Origin: Acidimicrobiaceae bacterium
GTDB taxonomy: Bacteria > Actinomycetota > Acidimicrobiia > Acidimicrobiales > Aldehydirespiratoraceae
Length of the DNA: 64,000 nucleotides
Reading direction: 5' to 3'
Assembly: GCA_009837445.1 (NCBI GenBank)
Contig: VXTM01000029.1
Span: 1 to 64,000 of the forward strand
Shown here: piece by piece, positions 24,850 through 33,464 of the stretch
How the letters are laid out: each line of letters begins with the position of its first letter
Position numbering within the stretch: the first letter of the stretch is position 1
Made by a program: the position numbers and the translations under genes
The notes under the pieces: generated by a model
Told to the model about the DNA's origin: nothing
The model's database searches: none
What the model saw: the letters and a program-made list of their open reading frames with translations, nothing else

Positions 24850-26658
24850 ATGGGCTACACCACTGGCCAGATCATCGCCCGAGCACTCAGGTGCTACGGA
24901 GCGCCCTACGTGACCGGGCTCCCGGGGCACGGAAACTGGAGCCTGCTGGACGCGTTCCTCGACGAGGGCTGCGAGTTGCCGTTCGTGCAGGTCTTCCACG
25001 AGCAGTCGGCCGTTCACATCGCCGATGCCCACTATCGGGTCACGGGTCAGCCCATCGCAGCCACCACATCGATCGGGCCCGGCACGACCAACACCGTGAT
25101 CGGCCTCGCCACCGCGTACGCGGACTCCACGTCACTGCTGCTGCTCACGGGATCAACGGCCACCCACATGCGCAACCACGGCGTGATGCAGGAACTCGAC
25201 CGATTCCACTCGCCTGACTTCCCCGCGGTGTCGGCTGCGGTCACCAAGCGCAACTTCGAGATGGTCAAGGCCATCGAGGCGCCGTTCCTGATGCATCGGG
25301 CCTTCAACGCGATGCTCTCAGGACGGCCGGGGCCGGTTCACATCGAGATCCCGCTCGATGTGCAGGTAGAGCAGGCAGACGTCGACGTGGCCGATCTGAG
25401 GTGTCGGCTCCCAGTAGGTCGGCCGCGGGCCGACAGCGACGCCGTTGAAGCCGCGGTGCGACTGCTGGTCTCGGCTGAACGGCCCTGCATAGTCGCCGGA
25501 GGTGGAGCCGTGATGTCCGACGCCGCTCCAGAGCTGAAGTCCTTGGTGGAGCGGCTCAGCATCCCGGTCGTCTACACCTGGAACGGCAAGGGGGCGCTCC
25601 CCGACGACCATCCCCTCAACGCGGGCACCGCGGGCTGGCCCGGCTCCCTTCCCGGCAACACGATCGCCGCGAATGCCGATGTCGTGCTCTCGCTCGGGTG
25701 CAAGTTCACGGACTGGTCCGCGTCGTCTTGGCGTCGTGGAGCGACGTTCTCGCTGCCGCCGGGCAGGCTCGTTCAAGTCGACATCGATGCCGTCGAGATC
25801 GGAAAGAACTACCCGGCAGAAGTCGGTGTCGTCGCGGATGTGAAGTCCGCCCTGAGCGACATGCTGGCCGTCCTGTCACCAGAGGACGACCGCCGTGCCG
25901 CCCGTCGACGTTCGGCCTACCTGGACGAACTTGCCGGACTCAAGAAGCGCTGGGTGGAGGTGCTCGGCCCCCGACGCGACCACGCCGGATCTCCCATGAC
26001 GATGCTGCGAGTGCTGCATGAGTTGCGCCAGGTGCTACCCAGAGAAGGCATCGTGACCGTCGGATCAGGGCATCCGCAGTCCTCCACGAAGCAAGCCTTT
26101 CCGATCTATGAGCCCCGCACCCATATAACCTCCGGCAGCTTCTCCCCAATGGGGTTCGCGGTGCCAGCCGCGATCGGAGCCAAGCTGGCGAGACCCGACA
26201 CACCGGTGGTGTGCATCGTCGGCGACGGCGACTTCATGATGACGATGCAGGAACTGGCGATCTGCGCCATGCGGGACCTGCCCGTGGTGTTCCTGATCCT
26301 CAACAACAGGGGCTTCATCTCGATCCGGGACGGCCAGAACGGACTGATGACGCGCCAGATCGGATCCGAGTTCAACGACCTGGCCGGCAACGAGTACTCC
26401 GTCGACTTCGCAGCCATGGCGCGAACCTTCGGTTTCGAGCAGGCCGCCAGGGTTACCGACCCCACCGACCTGGCCGGAGCGCTGCAGCGAGCCCTCGACT
26501 CCAACGAGCCGGCCGTCGTCGAGACCCTGATATCTCGCGACGCCTCCATCGCGGCAGCCGAGGTAGTCGGGTGGTGGGACTTCCCGCTCCTTCCCACAGC
26601 ACCGACTGAGGTGCGCGTCGACTACGAGATCGGACTCCGCGAGGAGCAGCACCTGTGA
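24850..26658 (+). CDS. Thiamine diphosphate-dependent enzyme of the acetolactate synthase/Xsc type
   Basis: 602 residues from ATG 24850 (AAAGGA upstream). Three-domain layout: PYR domain with the catalytic Glu in VFHEQSAVHIADAHYRVTG and SIGPGTTNTVIGLATAYADS; a central domain from about 195 (PCIVAGGGAVMSDAAPELK); and a PP domain with the ThDP/Mg motif VCIVGDGDFMMTMQELA and ILNNRG. This size and order fit acetolactate synthase, sulfoacetaldehyde acetyltransferase (Xsc) and related carboligases or lyases; which one cannot be settled from motifs. It lies between the dehydrogenase and an importer, and so probably acts on a downstream catabolite. Confidence 0.82.
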   Translation: MGYTTGQIIARALRCYGAPYVTGLPGHGNWSLLDAFLDEGCELPFVQVFHEQSAVHIADAHYRVTGQPIAATTSIGPGTTNTVIGLATAYADSTSLLLLTGSTATHMRNHGVMQELDRFHSPDFPAVSAAVTKRNFEMVKAIEAPFLMHRAFNAMLSGRPGPVHIEIPLDVQVEQADVDVADLRCRLPVGRPRADSDAVEAAVRLLVSAERPCIVAGGGAVMSDAAPELKSLVERLSIPVVYTWNGKGALPDDHPLNAGTAGWPGSLPGNTIAANADVVLSLGCKFTDWSASSWRRGATFSLPPGRLVQVDIDAVEIGKNYPAEVGVVADVKSALSDMLAVLSPEDDRRAARRRSAYLDELAGLKKRWVEVLGPRRDHAGSPMTMLRVLHELRQVLPREGIVTVGSGHPQSSTKQAFPIYEPRTHITSGSFSPMGFAVPAAIGAKLARPDTPVVCIVGDGDFMMTMQELAICAMRDLPVVFLILNNRGFISIRDGQNGLMTRQIGSEFNDLAGNEYSVDFAAMARTFGFEQAARVTDPTDLAGALQRALDSNEPAVVETLISRDASIAAAEVVGWWDFPLLPTAPTEVRVDYEIGLREEQHL

Positions 26659-26662
26659 GTCC

Positions 26663-27715
26663 GTGGCCTTGCCCGTGAGACAGCAATCGCCTGCGGGGAA
26701 CCTGTTGGCAACTCAGTCGCCGCGTTTCGTAGTGAGAGCCTGGGCCGTCCTGTCGCAGCGAAGGGCCAGCGCGACTCGCGCGGCCGCTGTGGTGGCTGGC
26801 GTCGCTCTCGGTGCATACATCGTCGAGAGGTCGCTCGAGATCGGTGACCGATCGCTGCTGGTGCTGCTCAACGGGCTGACGGCGGCTGGCCTCTATTTCT
26901 TGATGGCCAGCGGCTTCACGCTCGTGTTCGGGCTCGTGCGGGTCACCAACCTCGCCCACGGCGGCCTGTACCTGCTGGGCGGGTACTTCGCGCTGTCACT
27001 GCAGCGCATGACCGGCAACTGGTTCATCGCAGCAGGCCTCGGCGCGGTAGCGACAGCGGGCTTGAGCACGGTGCTGTACGTGGTGCTGCGCCGAGTGCAC
27101 GGCGACGGGCTGCCCGAGACGATGCTGACCCTCGGCGCGGCGATCGTGATGGCCGACCAGGCTCTGGCTAACTGGGGCGGTGTCCCGTCGGACCTCGAAG
27201 CACCCGCGGTGCTGCGCGGGTCGATCGACCTGCCGGGATCGGTCCTGCTGTACCCGAAATTCCGTCTCTCGGTGGTTGCGATGGCCGTGCTGGCGGGACT
27301 GTGCCTGTGGCTGCTGCTGTACAGGACGCGGCTGGGATCGACCATCCGCGCCAGCGTCGACGATCGCGACATGGTGTCGATCCTCGGGATCCGGGTGGAG
27401 TTGGTGTTCTGCACCGTGTTCGCCGTAGCTGGAGCACTCGCGGGGCTGGCCGGAGCGGCCGGCGGCACCTACCTCTCGCTAGCTCAGGGGGAGGACAACC
27501 GCATCTTGCTGGCCTCCTTGATCGTCGTCATTGCCGGTGGCCTGGGCAGCATCGGCGGAGCGGCCGTCGCCGCCGCGGTGATCGGGCTGGTTGAGGCGTT
27601 CGCGCAGACCCACCACGCGATCTTCAGCGTGCTCATCACCTTCGGGACTCTGATCGCCATTCTGGCTCTGAGGCCGCATGGAATCTTCGGTTCACGGCAA
27701 GATGACCGCGCGTAG
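26663..27715 (+). CDS. Branched-chain-amino-acid-type ABC transporter permease (LivH-like)
   Basis: 350 residues, GTG start 4 bases after the thiamine enzyme. Multiple hydrophobic helices with LivH signatures: LLNGLTAAGLYFLMASGFTL, FGLVRVTNLAHGGLYLLGGY, VRASVDDR-like IRASVDDRDMVSILGIRVE, and VVIAGGLGSIGGA near the C-terminus. The first 50 residues are an extra hydrophilic and helical lead-in, so a later start such as GTG 26732 is possible. It forms the channel with the LivM-like permease, which overlaps it by 38 bases (27678-27715). Confidence 0.88.
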   Translation: MALPVRQQSPAGNLLATQSPRFVVRAWAVLSQRRASATRAAAVVAGVALGAYIVERSLEIGDRSLLVLLNGLTAAGLYFLMASGFTLVFGLVRVTNLAHGGLYLLGGYFALSLQRMTGNWFIAAGLGAVATAGLSTVLYVVLRRVHGDGLPETMLTLGAAIVMADQALANWGGVPSDLEAPAVLRGSIDLPGSVLLYPKFRLSVVAMAVLAGLCLWLLLYRTRLGSTIRASVDDRDMVSILGIRVELVFCTVFAVAGALAGLAGAAGGTYLSLAQGEDNRILLASLIVVIAGGLGSIGGAAVAAAVIGLVEAFAQTHHAIFSVLITFGTLIAILALRPHGIFGSRQDDRA

Positions 27716-28757
27716 CAGGGCGCTGGCGTCACTAGCTGTAGCGGCCGCCGCCATCGCGGTGATGCCAGCGTTGGTCTCGGACTTCGTTCTGCTCCAGATC
27801 GCGATCAAGTCTCTGTGGCTGGGGATCGCCGGTGCCAGCTTGGCTTTCCTAATCGGGCAGGCTGGCCTGATATCGCTTGCTCAGACGGCGGTGTTCGGGG
27901 TGTCGGGATACGTGATGGCGATCCTTGTCCTCGACCACGACTGGGGCGTGTGGTTCGCGGTTGCTGTGGCTGCTGCGGCCGGGCCCATCGCTGGACTGAT
28001 CGTGGGGGTGATCAGCCGTCGCACGGCGGGTCTCTATCTCATGATGCTCACATTGGCCATCGGCGTGTTTGTGTTCTTCTTCGCGCAGCAGTACCAACCC
28101 ATCACCCGCGGTCACACGGGCTTCAACGGTTTCGACGCCCCAACGCTGTTTGGCATTGACCTGAACGACAGGCGGCCGTTGTTCTATGTCACGGCCGTGG
28201 CGGCGGTCGCGGTCGTGGCGGGCTTCAGATATGTGATGGCCACGCCGGCTGGGCTCGCCTATCGGGGGCTTCGAGACAATCCGAAGCGACTACAGGCTCT
28301 CGGTTACAGCACCGAAGCAACGACCGTCTCCGCGTTCGCGGTTTCGGGGTTCGCGGCTGGCGCTGGAGGCGTGATCTCCGTCTGGTACAACGGCGCAATC
28401 TCGCCGGGATCGATCGATCTCACCCGGACGATCGAGTTGCTCATCGTTGTGATGATCGGCGGGACGCTGCGCATCGAGGGCGCCTTCATGGGCGCCCTCG
28501 CAGTGACCTTGTTGCAGAACTACGTCAGCGATTTTACCAATCGCACCGAGACGCTCGTAGGAGCGGTATTCATGGTCGTGGTTCTGGTGTCCAGGCAGGG
28601 ACTGACAGGAATCCTGCTCGGACTCGGATCTCGAGCGCAACGGGCGCTCGGGCGGGTCCGGAGTCGCAACTCGACTCCGGATCGTTCGGTGACCGACGAC
28701 TCGCGTCGGTCACCGGAGCATGCAAGTCGGGCGGGGCAGCACGCCCCGCCCCAATAA
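27678..28757 (+). CDS. Branched-chain-amino-acid-type ABC transporter permease (LivM-like)
   Basis: 359 residues. Hydrophobic helices with LivM landmarks: GQAGLISLAQTAVFGVSGYV, LTLAIGVFVFFFAQQYQPIT, GHTGFNGFDAP, YRGLRDNPKRLQALGYSTEA and VVMIGGTLRIEGAFMGALAV. A hydrophilic tail of about 40 residues follows the last helix. Start ATG 27678 overlaps the LivH-like gene; ATG 27702 would shorten the overlap to 14 bases. Second channel subunit of the importer. Confidence 0.88.
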   Translation: MESSVHGKMTARSRALASLAVAAAAIAVMPALVSDFVLLQIAIKSLWLGIAGASLAFLIGQAGLISLAQTAVFGVSGYVMAILVLDHDWGVWFAVAVAAAAGPIAGLIVGVISRRTAGLYLMMLTLAIGVFVFFFAQQYQPITRGHTGFNGFDAPTLFGIDLNDRRPLFYVTAVAAVAVVAGFRYVMATPAGLAYRGLRDNPKRLQALGYSTEATTVSAFAVSGFAAGAGGVISVWYNGAISPGSIDLTRTIELLIVVMIGGTLRIEGAFMGALAVTLLQNYVSDFTNRTETLVGAVFMVVVLVSRQGLTGILLGLGSRAQRALGRVRSRNSTPDRSVTDDSRRSPEHASRAGQHAPPQ

Positions 28758-28775
28758 CAAGCAAGGAGACTTTCC

Positions 28776-30254
28776 ATGCGAAACCTTGGAGCGGGATGGT
28801 CGTGGCGAATACTCGCCGCCCTAGCCGCGGTGGTCGTGCTCGCCGCATCCTGCGGCGACGACGACAGCACCGCAGACACACCCAGCGCCGGCACTGAGCC
28901 GGTGGAGGCCCCCGCCGGTGCTACCGACACCGACGGGGGCGCAGATGCTGACGACTCCATGGAGGAACCCTCGGCTAGCGACGCTGAGGTATCGAGTGAC
29001 GATTCCAGTGACAGCTCCACCAGCGATGAGAGCGACTCATCAGATGACGCCAGCACCGCGGAGGCTACCGAGCCCATCACCATCGGAGCCATTTCCACAC
29101 TCGACGGCCCCTTCGCGGCCCTCGGTGACTTCTCGATGCACGGCGTGAAGCTCGCCCTGCTCGAGTATGGCGGGACCCTCGACGGTGACGCGACCCGCGA
29201 CACCGTCACGGGTGCGGAAGTCGCCGGCGTGCCGATCGAGTTGGTGATCGAGGGCTCTGACGCAACCCCTGATGTCGCCGTGGAGGCGACCCGCAGGATG
29301 GTCGAGCAAGACGGCGCGAACATCATCATCGGGCCATTGTCCGGCGACGAGGGCCTAGCGCTGAAGGACTACATCCGCGAGCACCCTGACGTGACCCTCG
29401 TCAACGGCACTTCGGCATCGCAGGACCTGACACTGCGCGACCCGGCCCCGAACGTCTTCCGTTTCGGCGGCGACGGCGCCATGTGGACCTTCGGCGTTGG
29501 GACATATGCATACGAGGAACTCGGTCATCGACGCATCGCCACAGTGGCCGAGGACTATTCGTATCCCTATGACCAGGTCGGCGCGGTCCTGACCGAGTTC
29601 TGCGCGCTGGGAGGAACTGTCGCTGAGCGGATCTGGGTTCCGCTAGGCACCCAGGACTACTCGTCGTTCGTGGCGCAGATCCCCGACGACGTCGATGCGG
29701 TCTTCTTCGCCATGGGTGGCACCGACGCCATCAACTTCGTCAAGCAGTACGACGAGTTCACCGGCCAGGCCATACCGCTCATCGCGGGCCCCACCGCGGT
29801 AGACCAGTCAGTGCTCAACGAACTGGGGTCACGGGCCGAGGGGCTAGTCTCGTCCGGTCCCGTAGTGGACGATTCCGGACTAGCCGAGTTCGACGCGTTC
29901 GCCGAATACCTGGACGACGTGTTCCCCGGGCAGACGCCCAACATCTTCAACGTCTACTACTACGTGGCCACCAAGTCCGCCCTTCAGGCCCTCGAAGAGG
30001 TCGGAGGCGACTTGAGCGACGCGAGCGCTGCCTTCCAGGCCGCTTTGGCCCAACAGAGCTGGACAACACCCATCGGCCCGGTGGTGCTCGACGACAACCG
30101 CCAGGCGGTGGTCGACATGTATCTGCGCCGCGTGACCGACGGCGCGCAGGCCACCATCGAGACGCTGCCCCTGGTCAATGCCACATTGGGCTTTGAGCGC
30201 GACGCATACATCGCCCAGGGCAGCTTCAGCCGCGACAACCCGTCCTGCGGCTGA
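28776..30254 (+). CDS. Periplasmic-binding-protein type I substrate-binding lipoprotein of the importer
   Basis: 492 residues, ribosome site AAGGAG before ATG 28776. Signal peptide with lipobox LAASC (Cys25), then a Ser/Asp/Glu-rich linker to about residue 98. The ligand-binding domain starts ITIGAISTLDGPFAALGDFS and continues NIIIGPLSGDEGLALKDYI, LVNGTSASQDLTL and VFFAMGGTDAINFVKQY, the Leu/Ile/Val-binding fold. The importer class carries amino acids, amides, urea, aromatics and other small acids, so the ligand cannot be named. The long acidic linker is unusual in composition. Confidence 0.88.
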   Translation: MRNLGAGWSWRILAALAAVVVLAASCGDDDSTADTPSAGTEPVEAPAGATDTDGGADADDSMEEPSASDAEVSSDDSSDSSTSDESDSSDDASTAEATEPITIGAISTLDGPFAALGDFSMHGVKLALLEYGGTLDGDATRDTVTGAEVAGVPIELVIEGSDATPDVAVEATRRMVEQDGANIIIGPLSGDEGLALKDYIREHPDVTLVNGTSASQDLTLRDPAPNVFRFGGDGAMWTFGVGTYAYEELGHRRIATVAEDYSYPYDQVGAVLTEFCALGGTVAERIWVPLGTQDYSSFVAQIPDDVDAVFFAMGGTDAINFVKQYDEFTGQAIPLIAGPTAVDQSVLNELGSRAEGLVSSGPVVDDSGLAEFDAFAEYLDDVFPGQTPNIFNVYYYVATKSALQALEEVGGDLSDASAAFQAALAQQSWTTPIGPVVLDDNRQAVVDMYLRRVTDGAQATIETLPLVNATLGFERDAYIAQGSFSRDNPSCG

Positions 30255-30285
30255 TCTAGATGAGCCTCGCGAGGTGCTCCCCGGT

Positions 30286-31113
30286 GTGACCTTAAACGTG
30301 CACGCCCGGGACGCGCTCCAGAACCCCCCTCTTCGCGTCGAGCGCGTGTCGCGCTCCTTCGGCGGCCTTCGAGCCGTCGATGGCATCAGCTTCGACGTGG
30401 CTGCCGGGGAGCACCTCGCGGTACTCGGACCCAATGGTGCAGGCAAGTCGACCCTGTTCAACGTGATCTGCGGCGATCTGTTGCCGGACTCGGGTCGTGT
30501 ACTGCTGAACGGCGAGGACGTGACCTCGCTGGCGCTGCACCATCGGGTCCGACGGGGTCTGGGCCGCACATACCAGACCTCGTCGGTGTTCGCCGGCCTT
30601 AGCGTCGCGGAACACATTGCACTGGCCCTCAGAGGACCCATTAGCGGCCGATTAGCGTTGTCGATGCGCTCTCGCGAACGCCGCGAGGTAGCGCGCTCGA
30701 CTGAGCGCTTGGTAGCCCTGGTCGGGCTCGACGGCCGCTCGGCCGCCCCTGCCAGCGAGCTGAGCCATGGAGAGCTGCGCCAACTCGAGATAGGCATGGC
30801 ACTGGCCCCGAACCCCGATGTGATCCTCCTTGACGAACCAGCGGCGGGTCTGTCCGCCGACGAGCGGACGAGATTGACGGAGCTGCTGTTGAACCTCTCC
30901 GACACAGTCGCCACCGTCCTGGTGGAGCACGACATGGATGTAGCACTCACGGTCGCCGATCGGGTGATCGTGCTTGAGTCCGGCTCGATGATCGCCAAGG
31001 GCTCACCCAGCCAGATCGAGTCCGATCCGCTCGTGCGTGCCGTCTACCTGGGCGAGCAGCACAAGGCCCGCTCCGCGCGTTCCTCCGGCCCACGGGCAGA
31101 ACTCGACCGATGA
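30286..31113 (+). CDS. ABC transporter ATP-binding protein (LivG-like)
   Basis: 275 residues from GTG 30286 (GTG 30274 possible). Walker A LGPNGAGKSTLFN, Q-loop region GRTYQTSSVFAGLSV, signature LSHGELRQLEIGMAL (the usual SGG replaced by SHG), Walker B DVILLDEPAAGLS and H-loop VEHDMDVAL. The insert between Q-loop and signature with LVALVGLDGRSAAPAS is typical of LivG. It overlaps the LivF-like gene by 4 bases (ATGA). Confidence 0.9.
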   Translation: MTLNVHARDALQNPPLRVERVSRSFGGLRAVDGISFDVAAGEHLAVLGPNGAGKSTLFNVICGDLLPDSGRVLLNGEDVTSLALHHRVRRGLGRTYQTSSVFAGLSVAEHIALALRGPISGRLALSMRSRERREVARSTERLVALVGLDGRSAAPASELSHGELRQLEIGMALAPNPDVILLDEPAAGLSADERTRLTELLLNLSDTVATVLVEHDMDVALTVADRVIVLESGSMIAKGSPSQIESDPLVRAVYLGEQHKARSARSSGPRAELDR

Positions 31114-31832
31114 GCGACCAAGTCCTCCTACGGGTCGACGTGACCAGTGCCGCCTATGGCACGGCTCAAGTGCTTCAAGGCGTCAGCTTCGAGATGGGCC
31201 ACGAGAGAATTGCCATCGTGGGCCGCAACGGCATGGGCAAGTCGACCCTCTGCAAGGTAGTGACCGGCCTTCACCGCACCGCGCACGGGTCCGTGTTTCT
31301 CGATGGCACCCAGCTCTTGGGCCGAAGCGCTGCATTCGTTGGACGCGCCGGCGTGGGCTATGTGCCCCAAGGCCGACGCGTCTTCGCCAGCCTTACTGTC
31401 GATGAGCACTTCACCATGCTCGGACCACACCGGGACCCGAGTTGGCCACCGCAGCGCGTCTATGACCTGTTCCCGCAGCTTGCGCGGCGACGGCGTAGCC
31501 TCGCCAGCAACCTCTCTGGGGGAGAGCAACAAATGCTGGCCATTGGCAGAGCCGTGGCCGTGGGACCCAGGCTGCTGATCATGGACGAGCCTTCCGAAGG
31601 TCTCGCGCCACTGGTCGTGGACGGACTCATCGACGCTTGCTCCAGCCTGCTCAACGCAGGCGAGATGGGGATACTCGTCGTCGAGCAGAACCTCCACGCA
31701 GCTGTACGCCTCGCCGATCGGATCATGGTGATGGTCCGGGGCCAGATCATCATCGACATGACCACCGACGAGTTCCTAGCTCGTACAGACCTACAGGAAG
31801 CCCACCTCGGCGTCAGCGGTTCTCGTGACTGA
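31110..31832 (+). CDS. ABC transporter ATP-binding protein (LivF-like)
   Basis: 240 residues, ATGA overlap with the previous gene. Walker A VGRNGMGKSTLCK, Q-loop VGYVPQGRRVFASLTV, signature LSGGEQQMLAIGRA, Walker B LLIMDEPSEGLAPLVV and H-loop VEQNLHAAV, all typical of LivF. Last gene of the seven-gene plus-strand cluster that begins at 23471. It is convergent with the DEAD-box helicase gene, with 54 bases between the stops. Confidence 0.9.
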   Translation: MSDQVLLRVDVTSAAYGTAQVLQGVSFEMGHERIAIVGRNGMGKSTLCKVVTGLHRTAHGSVFLDGTQLLGRSAAFVGRAGVGYVPQGRRVFASLTVDEHFTMLGPHRDPSWPPQRVYDLFPQLARRRRSLASNLSGGEQQMLAIGRAVAVGPRLLIMDEPSEGLAPLVVDGLIDACSSLLNAGEMGILVVEQNLHAAVRLADRIMVMVRGQIIIDMTTDEFLARTDLQEAHLGVSGSRD

Positions 31833-31886
31833 TTCAGTCTCGGGACCAGCGATGGATGCAAGCTGCGGCCGATCAGCTGGTGCCAA

Positions 31887-33248
31887 TCAGGTGCCCGTCT
31901 TGGCCAGTGTCTGCTTGCGGGTGTTGGCCGGCCTCGGCCTGCGGTTGTTGTTCCGGCGGCGACGTGACTGGTTCTTAGCGCCTGGGCGCTGAGACTTGCG
32001 AGGTCGCGGCTTGGGGGCCGAGCCTCGCGGCTTGGGACCGGTGCGTCGCGGCCGCGAGTCCGCCGCGGGCTGACGCTTCTTCTCGGCCCGAACAGCGGGA
32101 GCCACGGAGCGATCCACGCCACCGTCGAGCCGCCGGACGGCACTCAGATCCACATCGGTGACCGGCTGCTGGATGTCGAGCTCGCGCTGCATCTGCCGCA
32201 GTTCCTTGACCTGATCGGGCTGCACGAGCGACACCACGACCCCGCCCCTGCCGGCCCTTGCGGTCCGTCCCGAGCGATGGAGGTAGGTCTTGTGGTCGGC
32301 GGGAGCGTCGTAGTGCACGACGGCGCTCACGCCCTCCACATGGATGCCCCGGGCGGCGACATCGGTGGCGATCAGCGCCTGGACCCTGCCGGCCGCGAAG
32401 GCCTCCAGTGCCCGGGTCCGCTGGTTCTGGCTGCGTCCGCCGTGGATCGCGGCCGTCTGGACGCCCATCCGATCGAGCCGGCGGGCCAGCCGGTCGCAGC
32501 CGTGGCGGGTCCGGCAGAACACGATCGCCGAGCCGGAGGCCGACACCACGTCGGCGGTGACCTCGGTGCGTTCGTTGTTGGCCACGTTCCAGAACACGTG
32601 GTCGGCCGCCACGACGTCGGGCGTCTCCTCGCCCACCTCGCAACGGACCGGGCGGTACTGGTAGTCGCGGGTGAGCGACGCCACATCACCGTCGAGCGTG
32701 GCTGAGAACAGCATCGTCTGGGGCTCCGGCGCGGTCTGGTCGAGCAGGCGCCGCACCGCTGGGATGAACCCCATGTCGGCCATCCGGTCGGCCTCGTCTA
32801 TGACGATCCGATCCACTGCGGACAGGCTGACCTCACGCTGATCGATCAGGTCCTCGAGGCGGCCGGGGCAGGCCACCAGGATGTCGACGCCTCGGCGCAA
32901 CGCCCTGCGCTGGGCGTCGTAGCCCACGCCGCCGTAGACGACGGCCACTCGGACATCGCCGGCGAAGGACTGGATCTCGGTCTTGATCTGGTCGGCCAGC
33001 TCGCGGGTGGGAGCCAGAACCAGTGCCCTGGGCTCGTGCGGCACGGCCCGGTCGACGTTGGCAACCAGCGGGATGCCGAAGGCCAGGGTCTTGCCCGACC
33101 CGGTGGGGGCGCGGCCGCAGATGTCGTATCCGGCCAGGGCGTCGACCAGGACGGCCGACTGGATCTCGAACGGCTCGCTGATGCCGCGCCGCTTGAGGGC
33201 GCGGCCTATGGATTCGGGGACGCCCAACTGGGCGAAGGTGGGGGACAT
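31887..33248 (-). CDS. DEAD-box ATP-dependent RNA helicase (RhlE/DeaD-like)
   Basis: 453 residues. Ordered helicase motifs: Q motif FAQLGVPESIGRALKRRGIS, motif I GRAPTGSGKTLAFG, Ia LAPTRELADQI, II VIDEADRMADMGF, III LFSATLDG, then in the second RecA domain IATDVAARGIHVEGV and VI YLHRSGRTARAGRGG. The C-terminal 80 residues are Lys/Arg/Pro-rich (RGSAPKPRPRKSQRPGAKN), a basic tail that may bind RNA. It is expected to unwind structured RNA in ribosome assembly or cold adaptation. Confidence 0.92.
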   Translation of the reverse strand: MSPTFAQLGVPESIGRALKRRGISEPFEIQSAVLVDALAGYDICGRAPTGSGKTLAFGIPLVANVDRAVPHEPRALVLAPTRELADQIKTEIQSFAGDVRVAVVYGGVGYDAQRRALRRGVDILVACPGRLEDLIDQREVSLSAVDRIVIDEADRMADMGFIPAVRRLLDQTAPEPQTMLFSATLDGDVASLTRDYQYRPVRCEVGEETPDVVAADHVFWNVANNERTEVTADVVSASGSAIVFCRTRHGCDRLARRLDRMGVQTAAIHGGRSQNQRTRALEAFAAGRVQALIATDVAARGIHVEGVSAVVHYDAPADHKTYLHRSGRTARAGRGGVVVSLVQPDQVKELRQMQRELDIQQPVTDVDLSAVRRLDGGVDRSVAPAVRAEKKRQPAADSRPRRTGPKPRGSAPKPRPRKSQRPGAKNQSRRRRNNNRRPRPANTRKQTLAKTGT

Positions 33249-33464
33249 TCTTCTCCTTGCCCGCGTCGTGCAGGCCAGTCACAGGTTCGGTGATGCCTCG
33301 ATGAGTCAGGAGGCCTTGCAGGTGTCGGGTTGGTTCACGATGACCGGAAGAACCAACACCCGTCTGCGAACCCGCCAGCCGGACGTCCCGACTGGATATC
33401 CACAGGCTACCGGCAGAGGCGCCGCGATCCTCGACCGCCGCCGCCCGCGCCCCGCGCCTATGGC

